From: CALMZY01 sp052033915
GTDB taxonomy: Bacteria > Verrucomicrobiota > Kiritimatiellia > CAIQIC01 > JAGNIJ01
DNA: 63,781 nt
Direction of reading: 5' to 3'
Assembly: GCA_052033915.1 (NCBI GenBank)
Contig: JBPOJF010000018.1
Coordinates: forward strand, 1 to 63,781
Position 1 is the stretch's first letter. Each line of letters begins with the position of its first letter. Positions 23,715 to 32,900 of this stretch are shown here, piece by piece. A program made the position numbers and the translations under genes. A model generated the notes under the pieces. It had not been told where the DNA came from. It did not search any database and saw nothing but the letters and a program-made list of their open reading frames with translations.

Positions 23715-25007
23715 TTACTTGATTTCGCCGTACTGCGAGAATGCGCCCGTTCGCGTGATCGTCGCCCGTACGATTTTTCCGCCCAGATCCTGCGCGTCCT
23801 CGATCAGCACGACCTTGTTCTGCGGCGTGCGGCCGAGCCAGCGCCGTCCGGACTTGCCTTCGACCAGCACCTCGACGGTTGTCCCGGCGAGCGCCGCATG
23901 CTTCCTTTCGAGGCTTTCGTTGAGCAGGGCTTCGAGCGCCGCCCGGCGGCGTTCCTTCTCCTCCTCGGGCACGTCGTCCGCGAGGTTGCGCGCGGCGGGC
24001 GTGCCGGGCCGCACCGAGTATCGCGCGATGTGGGCCATGTCGAACTGCAGTTCCTCCATGAGCCGGTATGTGTCCATGAACCCGGCCTCGGTCTCGCCCG
24101 GAAATCCGACGATGATATCCGTGTTGATCGCCACGTGCGGGATGCGGGCGCGGATTTTCGCTACGAGTCGCCGGTATTGCTCCGCCGTATAGCCGCGCCG
24201 CATTCGCGCGAGCACCTCGTCGTTCCCGGCCTGAACGGGGATTTCGATGCACGGGCAGATTTTATCCGTCGTCGCGACGGCCTCGAGAAGTTCGTCCGTG
24301 AACCAGTTCGGGTGGCTGGTCAGGAAACGGACGCGCGCAATGCCTTCGATCATGGCTGTTTCCTTCAGCAGGCGCGCAAGATGCGTTCCGTCGTCAAAGT
24401 CCGTTCCGTAGCGGTCCACGATCTGGCCGAGAAGCGTGACTTCCTTGACGCCTTCGCGGGCCAGTTCGCGCACTTCGTTGAGGATGTCGTTCTTCGGGCG
24501 GCTGCGCTCGCCGCCGCGGCGGGAGGGAATTACGCAATACGTGCACGCATGGGAACAGCCGAGCACGACGGGTACGAACGCGGTGAACGTTCGGCCCTGC
24601 GCGGAAGGGGGCAGGGCGCGTCCGCGGTCGGAACCCGGCGCGTCCGGCAGGGCCGACCCGCCGAGGAACTCCATCAACGGCGTTGTCTCCGACGGCTCCA
24701 TGAACACGTCGACGAACGGATAGCGTTCGCGGAGCGCGGCTTCGAGTTTCTTGCCGACCATACAGCCCATGACCGCGATAACCAGATCGGGCCGGCGCCG
24801 CTTCAACCCCTTGAGCTGGCGAAGCTGCTCGAGCGCCTTGTCTTCAGCCTGCCGGCGGATGACGCACGTGTTCAGAATGATGAGGTCGGCGAGATGCGCG
24901 GCCGCGGCGGGCTGGTATCCGCGCTCTTCCAACTGCGCGGCCAGGCGACGGCTGTCCGCGTGATTCATCTGGCAGCCGATCGTCCAAATGTAATAGGTGC
25001 GCTTCAT
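23715..25007 (-). CDS. miaB: tRNA-2-methylthio-N6-dimethylallyladenosine synthase MiaB
   Basis: 430 residues. MiaB methylthiolates i6A37 of tRNAs with two 4Fe-4S clusters and SAM. The N-terminal UPF0004 cysteines are C12 (TIGCQMNHADSR), C48 (LNTCVIRRQAED) and C82 (VMGCMVGKK). The radical-SAM triad is C151, C155 and C158 in GCSHACTYCVIPSRRG. The barrel contains LTSHPNWFTDELLEAV, EIPVQAGNDEVLARMRRGYT and TDIIVGFPGETEAGF. A TRAM domain ends the protein (ALAGTTVEVLVEGKSGRRWL). The MTTase subfamily is assigned by the QMNxADS start; a related MtaB-type enzyme is less likely. It is cytoplasmic and divergent from the gene at 25148. Confidence 0.93.
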   Translation of the reverse strand: MKRTYYIWTIGCQMNHADSRRLAAQLEERGYQPAAAAHLADLIILNTCVIRRQAEDKALEQLRQLKGLKRRRPDLVIAVMGCMVGKKLEAALRERYPFVDVFMEPSETTPLMEFLGGSALPDAPGSDRGRALPPSAQGRTFTAFVPVVLGCSHACTYCVIPSRRGGERSRPKNDILNEVRELAREGVKEVTLLGQIVDRYGTDFDDGTHLARLLKETAMIEGIARVRFLTSHPNWFTDELLEAVATTDKICPCIEIPVQAGNDEVLARMRRGYTAEQYRRLVAKIRARIPHVAINTDIIVGFPGETEAGFMDTYRLMEELQFDMAHIARYSVRPGTPAARNLADDVPEEEKERRRAALEALLNESLERKHAALAGTTVEVLVEGKSGRRWLGRTPQNKVVLIEDAQDLGGKIVRATITRTGAFSQYGEIK

Positions 25008-25147
25008 GAAACAGGGCGCGATCTTAAAGGGTCACGCCGCCGCCGGGAAGCCTGATCGCGCAAGGTGTCCGGGCTCGACGCACGCGTTCCATGTCAAAAT
25101 CATCTTTGCCAATGGGGGACGGTTTTGGGATAGACTTCTAACATGCG

Positions 25148-26071
25148 ATGATGAACGCGCCTCGAACCATTCTGATTTTCGTTGATGGCCTGGGGTTGGG
25201 TCTGGACGATCCGGCGATCAACCCGATTCACAGCGGGTGTTGCCCGGTGCTGGAGCGCCTTCTGAAGGAGGAAGCCGTTCCCGTGGACGCGCGGCTGGGC
25301 GTTCAGGGCTTGCCGCAGAGCGCGACGGGCCAAGCGGCGTTGCTGACCGGTGTGAACGCCTCCGCCGCGGTGGGTCGTCACGTCGAAGGATTGCCGGGCC
25401 CGGAACTGCGCAAGATCGTGCAGGCCCATAACCTGTTCCTCAAGCTGAAGAAGCTGGGCTACCGCTCGACCTTTGCGAATGCCTACCACACGGACGATGT
25501 CGAAGAGGTGAGGGACCGGCGGCGGCAATCGGTCACGACCGTGGCTTCGCTCGCCGCATTCGGCGGCGTGCGGAAGACCGGGGACTTGCTGGCCAACCGC
25601 GCCGTTTACCAGGACCTCAGCCGCGAGTTTCTGCTGACGCGCGGTTATGACGGCCCCATGGTCAGCCCGCGCGAATCCGCCGCGCATCTGCTGGCCATCG
25701 CCGCGGATCACGATTTCACCCTGTTCGAGTACTTTCAGACCGACCTGATGGCGCACAAGGGCACGCCGGATGACGTTCGTCGCGTGCTTTCACAGTTGGA
25801 CGAGTTTCTGGAGGGTCTGCTCGTGTGGTCGAACGCGCCGGGTCATCTTCTGCTGTTGACCAGCGATCACGGGAACATCGAGGATTCGCGCACGAAAGCG
25901 CACACGGAGAATCCGGCGCCGCTCGTCGCGATCGGGCAGGGGGCGGAGGTCATGAAGGCGGGCGTGAAAAGCCTGACGGACTTCGTGCCGACGCTGCTGG
26001 AGCTTTATCCTCAGAAGAAGCCGGAAACTCGAAACTTGCCCGCCGGAAGCGGGTCCGCCTCGGGCGGATAA
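25148..26071 (+). CDS. Alkaline-phosphatase-superfamily metalloenzyme (phosphoglycerate-mutase-like)
   Basis: 307 residues, possibly starting at the second ATG three bases on. The fold is that of the metalloenzyme superfamily with iPGM and phosphopentomutase: TILIFVDGLGLG provides the first metal Asp, LPQSATGQAALLTGVNAS the Ser/Thr nucleophile region, ADHDFTLFEYFQTDLMAHKG more ligands, and LLLTSDHGNIEDSRTKAHTE the Asp-His-Gly pair and a His. It is shorter than true iPGM and lacks its inserted transferase domain, so it is probably a hydrolase or mutase of unknown substrate. The last ~18 residues (PETRNLPAGSGSASGG) come from a degenerate repeat region rather than conserved sequence. Confidence 0.82.
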   Translation: MMNAPRTILIFVDGLGLGLDDPAINPIHSGCCPVLERLLKEEAVPVDARLGVQGLPQSATGQAALLTGVNASAAVGRHVEGLPGPELRKIVQAHNLFLKLKKLGYRSTFANAYHTDDVEEVRDRRRQSVTTVASLAAFGGVRKTGDLLANRAVYQDLSREFLLTRGYDGPMVSPRESAAHLLAIAADHDFTLFEYFQTDLMAHKGTPDDVRRVLSQLDEFLEGLLVWSNAPGHLLLLTSDHGNIEDSRTKAHTENPAPLVAIGQGAEVMKAGVKSLTDFVPTLLELYPQKKPETRNLPAGSGSASGG

Positions 26072-26090
26072 CCTGGAACAGGGAACCTGG
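26027..26090. repeat. Degenerate GAAAC/GGAACCTGG-type repeat tract
   Basis: The tract contains GGAAACTCGAAACTTG, a G+C-rich CCCGCCGGAAGCGGG segment with GGGTCCGCCTCGGGCGG, and GGAACAGGGAACCTGG. It encodes the end of the metalloenzyme and reaches to the dCMP deaminase start. A related GTTTC-A wording occurs at 52025..52052. Confidence 0.4.
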
Positions 26091-26093
26091 AGC

Positions 26094-26567
26094 ATGAAGT
26101 CTGAAACGCGTCTGAATCGGCGTCCCGGTTGGGACGAATACTTCATCGACATCGCGCGCGTGGTGGCGCGGCGGAGCAACTGCCGACGGCGCCGGGTGGC
26201 GGCGCTGATCGTTGTCGAGAAGCGGATCGTTTCGACGGGCTACAACGGCACGCCGCGCGGCATCAAGAACTGTTCTGAGGGCGGGTGCCCGCGCTGCGCC
26301 GGCGATTCGAAATCGGGGGCGAACCTGAGCGACTGCATCTGCGCGCACGCCGAGGAGAACGCGATTGTTCAGGCCGCCTATCACGGGATTTCCGTCCGCG
26401 GCGGAACGCTCTATTCGACGATCAGCCCCTGCCTGATGTGCGCCAAGATGATCATCAATGCGGGGCTTAAAGAAGTCGTTTACGAGCGCGATTACCACGT
26501 CCTGAAGACGGTCAGGGATTTGTTCCGCAAGGCCGGCCTGAAATGCCGGCAATTCAAAAGAACCTGA
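26094..26567 (+). CDS. Deoxycytidylate (dCMP) deaminase family protein (ComEB-like)
   Basis: 157 residues. It is a zinc-dependent deaminase that turns dCMP into dUMP for thymidylate synthesis. Motifs: WDEYFIDIARVVARRSNCRR, IVSTGYNGTPRGIKNCSEGG, the zinc and catalytic motif CAHAEENAIVQAA (His ligand, Glu proton shuttle) and SPCLMCAKMIINAGLKEVVY with the two Cys ligands. Length and motif order fit dCMP deaminases rather than cytidine or tRNA adenosine deaminases. It lies 22 bp downstream of the metalloenzyme gene and is probably in the same operon. Confidence 0.93.
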   Translation: MKSETRLNRRPGWDEYFIDIARVVARRSNCRRRRVAALIVVEKRIVSTGYNGTPRGIKNCSEGGCPRCAGDSKSGANLSDCICAHAEENAIVQAAYHGISVRGGTLYSTISPCLMCAKMIINAGLKEVVYERDYHVLKTVRDLFRKAGLKCRQFKRT

Positions 26568-26608
26568 ATGTCTGTCCGGCAGAATCACAACGGCGTCGAA
26601 GCGGGCTC

Positions 26609-28324
26609 CTACACCGTCAACTGCGCGTCGAGCCCCTTGCTTGTCGGCCAGCGGACGGCGAAATCCGTTGACCGGACTTCAACATGGCCGCCTGTTGAAC
26701 GAATGGAAACGCGTTCTTCCGGGCGGCGCGCCTTGAGGATCGCCGCCAGGCAGATCGCGCGCTCGAGCCCGTCGCCGCGCCGGTAGTTCCAGACCTCGTC
26801 CGGCTGCGCGAGCCGTGTGCCGTCGTAGATCGATTCGTTGGGAAACCCGGCGAGGAGCGCGACCGCCTGGTCGCGGCTCATGTCCTGCGCGCCCGTGACC
26901 GAGACCGGGCTGCGCTCCATCGCCGCCTTGAGGAACGGCGCCCAATCCGCGCGCGACAGGTCGCGGAATGCGTAGAAGGCGAGGTCGGCGACCGGCTGGT
27001 GGGCGCGGATGGATTCGAGATACGAGAAGATCTGATCGAGGGTCATCTCGGTCGAAATTTCGATCGGCTCCGCGGCGACGAATGTTTTGCCCTCCGGGGG
27101 CAGGCGCGGATCGAGCCGCAGGAAACGGAACATCTCCTTGATGATCTCGCACGTGTGGGGGTCGGTGCAGTTGAACTCCTTCATCAACTGCCGGGTGTGC
27201 TCCTCGTTGTCGATGTCGATCTTGCGCCCCTTGAAAAACGTTTCGAACTTGTTCAGCAGGATGCGCTCGGGAATCGGCTCGGTAAAAAATTCGTCCTCGT
27301 CGATTTCTTCGAGGAGCTTGTCGCGGGTCTGGTCGCTGATCTTGAACGAGCTGGAATGCTCGTAGGCATAGGCCTTTTCCGCGGCGATGTAGCGGGGTTT
27401 TCCGCAGACATCGCGGGCGATCTGGAAACAGCGCTGGTGGCGGGAATTCTGGCGCAAGTAGTTCGCCAGGGTCTCCGCGTTGAGGTCCGTGGCGACAAAC
27501 GCCTTCAGTTTCTTCCGGAAGCGCGTGTAGGCCTCCGGAGCGATCGTGGCCTCGGGGTAAACGACGTGAATGAAGCCCGTGTTGTGCGCGACGAGGGTGA
27601 CCTGCTCGTGCCGGAGCGCGCGCTGGGCCTTCGCGGTCAGCTCCGTGCCGTTGAACCACATGTTCTTCGTCACCACGCGCCGGTTGTTCGTCAGCACCCC
27701 GTCGGCCGTGTCGATGAAGTTCTGCGAGTGGAGCGGCGTGGCGAACAGGAAGATGTTCTCGAGCGGGATCCGGCAGACCACGAACATGGCCGCCGCGTAG
27801 AGCGTCGAGAGCGACACGCATTCGCCCGCGCCGGTCCGGTAGCCGTCCTTGAACCGGAACGCGTCCATCGCCTCGAGCGTTTCCGTCTTCCAGTAGGGGA
27901 TGACGTTGCCGTCGTACTTGTCGAGGCCGAAGTGGCGGCGGATATCGAGGCTGAAGTAGTACTTGTCGCCCTCGTAGCCGAACAGCGCGTTGCTCTGCGC
28001 GATCGTCGCCTCGTCCATCCACGGCCGGAACCGTTCGATCTCGCGCTCCTGGGTGGTCAGGCCCCACGTTTCGAGGTCGAGATTGAATTCGTAGTGATCG
28101 ATGATGAATTGCTTGAGGCGGAGGATGCGGCGGTACGGCGTCATGCCGTCGAGCTTGGCGAACCACTCGTGGTCGCGCCACGCCCAGAGCCGGGGCGACA
28201 GGATGTTCGCCAACGTCAGCGCGTAGAGCAGTTCCGGGAAGATGAAGATCTCCATGTCGGAAAGCGTTATCGCGCTGGAGTACTTCTCCAGGTCGCGCGG
28301 ATGGATGGCCGGTGCTTTTGTCAT
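26609..28324 (-). CDS. Large transglutaminase/papain-like hypothetical protein
   Basis: 571 residues from the ATG at 28324, behind GACGGAGAACGCG. There is no signal peptide. The central part reads GYRTGAGECVSLSTLYAAAM, then IPLENIFLFATPLHSQNFID. That arrangement, a Cys in a G-x-C-x-S/D-x-x-x-L helix and a His in an L-H-S-Q strand, is typical of transglutaminase-like cysteine enzymes. The N-terminal ~150 residues are helical (YRRILRLKQFIIDHYEFNLD). The C-terminal half is helical and charged (ETFFKGRKIDIDNEEHTRQL). Function is unknown; peptidase, amidase or a catalytically altered scaffold are all possible. It is divergent from the zinc-finger gene. Confidence 0.7.
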   Translation of the reverse strand: MTKAPAIHPRDLEKYSSAITLSDMEIFIFPELLYALTLANILSPRLWAWRDHEWFAKLDGMTPYRRILRLKQFIIDHYEFNLDLETWGLTTQEREIERFRPWMDEATIAQSNALFGYEGDKYYFSLDIRRHFGLDKYDGNVIPYWKTETLEAMDAFRFKDGYRTGAGECVSLSTLYAAAMFVVCRIPLENIFLFATPLHSQNFIDTADGVLTNNRRVVTKNMWFNGTELTAKAQRALRHEQVTLVAHNTGFIHVVYPEATIAPEAYTRFRKKLKAFVATDLNAETLANYLRQNSRHQRCFQIARDVCGKPRYIAAEKAYAYEHSSSFKISDQTRDKLLEEIDEDEFFTEPIPERILLNKFETFFKGRKIDIDNEEHTRQLMKEFNCTDPHTCEIIKEMFRFLRLDPRLPPEGKTFVAAEPIEISTEMTLDQIFSYLESIRAHQPVADLAFYAFRDLSRADWAPFLKAAMERSPVSVTGAQDMSRDQAVALLAGFPNESIYDGTRLAQPDEVWNYRRGDGLERAICLAAILKARRPEERVSIRSTGGHVEVRSTDFAVRWPTSKGLDAQLTV

Positions 28325-28422
28325 CGCGTTCTCCGTCAACGTGTTGCCTCAAGGGACTCGTCAACATAACACAAAAAGTCGCGTCCGCGAATTCTTCACA
28401 GGTTCGGAAAAACGTGATAGAC

Positions 28423-28470
28423 TTTCCAACCCTTGGAAGAACCAGCAAAAAAGTTTCCAAGGATTGGAAG
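28423..28470. repeat. Paired TTTCCAA/TTGGAA palindromes upstream of the zinc-finger gene
   Basis: TTTCCAACCCTTGGAAGA (28423..28440) and TTTCCAAGGATTGGAAG (28454..28470) are near-perfect palindromes 13 bp apart. A GGTTCGGAAAAACG half-element lies at 28401..28414. The second palindrome supplies the purine run GGAAG that probably serves as ribosome-binding site for the GTG at 28476. Confidence 0.7.
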
Positions 28471-28475
28471 ATTCC

Positions 28476-29849
28476 GTGGACAACGAGACACCACAACCGT
28501 CGCCATCGCAGGAAAAGCCGGACATCCTCCTGGACCTGAACTTTGTTCCCGTCTGGGCGCGCCAGCCGGCGGGCGCGAACCCGTACGCGCAGTTCAGCGG
28601 GGAGGGGGAACGCCGCGACCGAGGCGAGCGTCGGGAGCGGGGCGGGGAGCGGCGGGACCGCAAGCCGCGGCCGGGCGGACCGGGGAAGGGCCGGCGCGAG
28701 GGGCGGCCGGGTCGAAGGGGGCCGCGCGAGCCGAGGCCGTTTCCCGAACGGCGGATGGAACGGCCGCCGGAAATGCTGCCGCTCGACATCAGCTTTATCC
28801 CGGAGCGGACGCGCCTCAGCGCGGTGGTGCACGACCTGCGCGAATCGGGGCGCGCGTACCCGTTGATGGACATCGCGTCCGCGTTCCTGGCCAACCCCGC
28901 GTTCTATCTCGTGAAAATCGAAACGCGATCGCCGGAGGCGGGCAAGCCGCCGCCGCACCTGTTCCAGTGCAAGGAGTGCCGGGTGGCGTTCAGCCGGAAG
29001 GACGCGCTGATGACGCACGCCCTGGACAAGCACCTGGAGAAGGTGTTCGCCCGCGAGGAGAACAAGGTTGAGCCGCCGTCCGGAAATTTCGTGGTCGTTG
29101 CGCGTTGCCGTCTGAGCGGCGTCCTGCTCGGTCCGCCGAACTACCACGGCTATAACGAGAAGCTCCAGGATCTCTGGAAAAAGAAGTTCGCGCACATGTC
29201 GCTGGATGCGTACCGCGCGCATATCGAGACGGTGCGCGACCCCGACTTGATCGAAAAGTGGAGGCAGGAAAACAGCACCCAGGTCGTTTACCGGCCGCGC
29301 GAGCCGGAAGGGGCGCCGCCGCTTTCCCTTGCGGAGGTTCAAAGGCGGTTCATGCAGGACCACGCGCCCGCGCTCGTGACCGAGGGGCGTCGGTTCATCA
29401 TTCCCGCCGAGGTCGCGCGGCAACTGGACGATCCGCAGCTCCGAAACGCGGTGCGCGAGGCCTGGACGCGCGAGAGCCGCCGGCCGTTCTCTCTGATGCT
29501 GGCGCTGCGCCCGGCGTTCAATCACATGGGCCTGCACCTGTTTCGCGTCAAGAGCGGCATCTCGTTCGTGACGTACATCCGGCCGCGCCCGATCGATCCC
29601 GGGCAGGCGATCACGAGCATCGCGGAGGTTCTTCAGTTTCTCCAGTCGCATCCGGGCTGCAGCCGGCAGGAACTGGTCGAGCAATTGCGGCCGGGCGTGT
29701 CCCTGGACTCGCCGACGGTCGCCGAGGTGATCAGTCCGCTGCGCTGGCTCATCGAGCGCGGACACGTCATCGAGTTCTTCAACGGCACGCTCTCCGTGCC
29801 GGGCAGTCGCGCCGCCGGATCGAATCCGCCGGCGCGCAGCCTTTCCTGA
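28476..29849 (+). CDS. Bacterial protein with an Arg-rich region and a classical C2H2 zinc finger
   Basis: 457 residues from a GTG at 28476. After an acidic start, residues ~45-95 are extremely Arg/Gly-rich (GERRDRGERRERGGERRDRK). A single zinc finger of TFIIIA spacing follows: C165-x2-C168-x12-H181-x4-H186 in LFQCKECRVAFSRKDALMTH and ALDKHLEK. The rest is helical and resembles no family I know (KLQDLWKKKFAHMSLDAYRA). It ends in a winged-helix-like segment (VLQFLQSHPGCSRQELVEQL ... ISPLRWLIERGHVIEFFNGT). The design suggests a nucleic-acid-binding, possibly RNA-binding, protein. The last predicted domain resembles OST-HTH or other wHTH modules. Only the finger and Arg region are directly evident. 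Confidence 0.78.
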   Translation: MDNETPQPSPSQEKPDILLDLNFVPVWARQPAGANPYAQFSGEGERRDRGERRERGGERRDRKPRPGGPGKGRREGRPGRRGPREPRPFPERRMERPPEMLPLDISFIPERTRLSAVVHDLRESGRAYPLMDIASAFLANPAFYLVKIETRSPEAGKPPPHLFQCKECRVAFSRKDALMTHALDKHLEKVFAREENKVEPPSGNFVVVARCRLSGVLLGPPNYHGYNEKLQDLWKKKFAHMSLDAYRAHIETVRDPDLIEKWRQENSTQVVYRPREPEGAPPLSLAEVQRRFMQDHAPALVTEGRRFIIPAEVARQLDDPQLRNAVREAWTRESRRPFSLMLALRPAFNHMGLHLFRVKSGISFVTYIRPRPIDPGQAITSIAEVLQFLQSHPGCSRQELVEQLRPGVSLDSPTVAEVISPLRWLIERGHVIEFFNGTLSVPGSRAAGSNPPARSLS

Positions 29850-29966
29850 TCTTCCGCCCGCCGTTCGCGGTCGTCCGTTTTTTGGGCGCGGTCCCATACA
29901 CGAGAACTTCATCCCCGGGTATTTAATCCATGACCCTTTTTGTTTTCGGGTGTTGGGAGTCAACGT

Positions 29967-32900
29967 TTGATTACGAGACGGACGCGGTGGTTGTTGTTTC
30001 TTCTGTTGTGCCTGCCTCTTCGCGCGCAGGGAGGGGGGATTCTGCGCGAAGTCTACATGGGGCTTCCCGGCAACTCGGTCTATGACCTGACGAACAGCGC
30101 CAAGTACAAGGCCGGCGCGCCCGACATGACGAACTGGGTGACCGATCTGTTCGAGGCGCCGATCAATAGCGCGGATACCTACGGCCAGCGGATGCATGGG
30201 TATCTCATCCCCCCGCAATCCGGTTCCTATACGTTCTGGATTGCCAGCGACGACAGCTCCGAGCTCTGGCTGAGCACGGAACCTGTCCCGGCGACGAACC
30301 TGTCGCGGATCGCCTATCTTTCCGGCTGGGCGGCTCCGCGCGATTGGACCGTCAGCGGCGCCCAGAAGTCGGCGCCGGTCCTGCTCGAGGTGGGAAAGCT
30401 CTACTACATCTGCGCCCTGATGAAGGATGGCGGCGGCGGAGACAATCTGGCTGTCCGCTGGCAGTGGCCGGACGGAACGATCGAGGGGCCGATTCCCTGC
30501 GCGTATCTTGTGCCGCCGGGCGGTCCGTGGGACCCGCCGCAGATTTCGGATCAGCCCGACGATCTCACGGTGACCGAGGGCGAGTCCGCCGGTTTTCGTG
30601 TCGGCGTGAGCAACCTGTATCCGGTGGCCTACCAGTGGCAACGCGGCGGCAGCAATATCACGGCGGGAACAGGGTCGAATTATGTGGTCCCTGTCGTGAC
30701 GCTGGAGGACATGAATACCCAGTTCCGGTGTGTCCTTTCGAACTCGCTTGGGTCCGTCACGAGCGCCGTTGCCGCGCTGACCGTCCTGGCCGATACGAAC
30801 CGGCCTTCGCTCCGGCGTGTGTACAACGTCGGAACGACGGAGGTCCGCGTGGTGTTCTCGGAGCCGGTGCAGGCGGACGGGGCGACGAATCTTTCGAACT
30901 ACCAGGTTCTTTCGGGCGTCACGGTCCTGTCGGCGGTTCTGGATTCGGATCTTCGGACCGCGGTCCTGACGGTTTCGCCGCTCGTGTTCAGCCAGGTGTA
31001 CACGCTGACCGTGAGCAACGTTCTCGACCGGTCGGCCGCGTCCAACGCGATCCTGCCCGGCGCGCAGTGGACGTTCACCGCGCGCGAGTACACCCTGCAG
31101 GACATCGGCTTGCCGTTGTTCACGGGGACGGTGTCTTATTCCGCGAACGGGGTGGAGATCACAGCGGGCGGCGCGGGCCTCGACGGCCAGGAAGATGCCT
31201 GCACGATGAATTACCGCCTCCAATCCGGCGACTTCGACGTGCAGGTGCGCGTGGAACGCCTCGATCCGGCCGACCCGTGGTCCATGGCCGGGATCATGGC
31301 CCGCGCCACGCTCGACGCGGACAGTTCATTTGCCGCCGTCGCGGCGACCCCGAGCCTCAGCGGCGTGAATATGCGGTACCGGCGCGCGCTGGGTGCCAAC
31401 ATGATCCTGAATGGAACCTTCGAGGGGGGGCGCGAGGGTTGGGGATATCCCGCGAACTGGGGCGTTTGGGGCGCGGCGCTGGCGCAGACCAATCGCGAGT
31501 CGAACGAGGGCGGATTGGGCAAGCCGGCGCCGTCCGCCGCGCATGACGGCATCTGGATGATGCGGTTGGTCAATGATCGGACGACCAGCGGCAATAACTG
31601 GGCGGGCGACTGCCAGTGGGTCGCGGTCACGCCGGGCGAACGGTATGTGTTTTCAGCCTACTACCTCATCCAGAGCAACCTGCCGGCGGGACACTCCACC
31701 TACATGGACCTTGAGTGGTACAACAGCTCGAAAGTCGAAATCGGCACGCGTGTCTACAGCCCGCAAATGTCGGCCCAGTCCCCGTGGACGTGCTTGTCCG
31801 TGACGGGCATCGCGCCGGTGGGCGCCGCCTACTGCAAGCCGGTGATCGCCTACGAGGACATTGACGGCCGGACGAACAGCATCGGCGAGCAATTCAACGT
31901 GTACTGGGATACCGCAGAGATGCGGATGGGCTCCGGCGGGACGGTGGAGTCGCTCGGCCATTTTCCGGTGAACTACCCGTACACGTGGGTCCGGCTGAAG
32001 CGCGCGGGAAACCTGTTCACCGCGTTCGCAAGCCACGACGGAAACCGCTGGAGCGTCGTCGCCTCCGTCAGCAACAGCCTGCCGTCCACCGTGTACCTCG
32101 GCATGTTCGCGACGAGCCATGACGACGACGAGACCGTGACCGCCGGGTTCAGGGACTGGGCAACCGTCTCCGGCGGCACGACCGGCAGCCTGCAGGTGAC
32201 CGGCTTTGAGCCGCTCGGGCCGTCCAGCAGGAAAACGGCGCTGACGTTTTCGGAGATCATGTATCACCCCGCGGATCGCGCGGATGGGCGTAATCTCGAG
32301 TTCATCGAGATATTCAACGGAGACCCTTGCGATGCGGACGTCGGCGGGTTTCAACTGGCCGGCGACGTGAGCTACACGATTCCCGCCGGCACGAGAATCC
32401 CGGGCGGCGGGTTTCTGGTGATCGCGTCGGCACCATCCGATGTTGAAGCCGTGTATGGATTGGACGGCGTGCTGGGCCCGTACAGCCCGAAACTCTCGAA
32501 CGGCGGGGCGCTTGTTCAATTGAGGAATGAATGGGGCGCGCTGATTCTGGAGACGGAGTATGACGACGAGGACCCGTGGCCGGTGGCGGCCGACGGCGCG
32601 GGGCCGTCGCTGACGCTGGCGCGGCCTTCATACGGCGAGGGGGACCCGCGGGCGTGGGCGCCCAGCCGATGCGTCGGCGGTTCGCCCGGCGCGGCGGATC
32701 CCGTGTTTGCCATGCCGTACGATGCCGTGCGGATCAACGAGATCGTCGCGCACACGGATCCGCCCGATTACGACTACGTGGAGCTTTACAACCACAGCAC
32801 GTCCGCGGTGGACCTCGCGAACTGCATTCTCACGGACGATCCCGCGGCCCACAAGTGCGTCCTGCCGGGCGGCACGACGATTCCGGCCGGCGGGTTCCGC

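Noticed and set aside
26679..31223. Open frame of about 1,514 codons on the minus strand
   Set aside because: It lies across three well-supported genes (the 571-residue protein, the zinc-finger gene and the start of the giant gene). Its Arg/His-rich translation is typical of antisense reading in GC-rich DNA.
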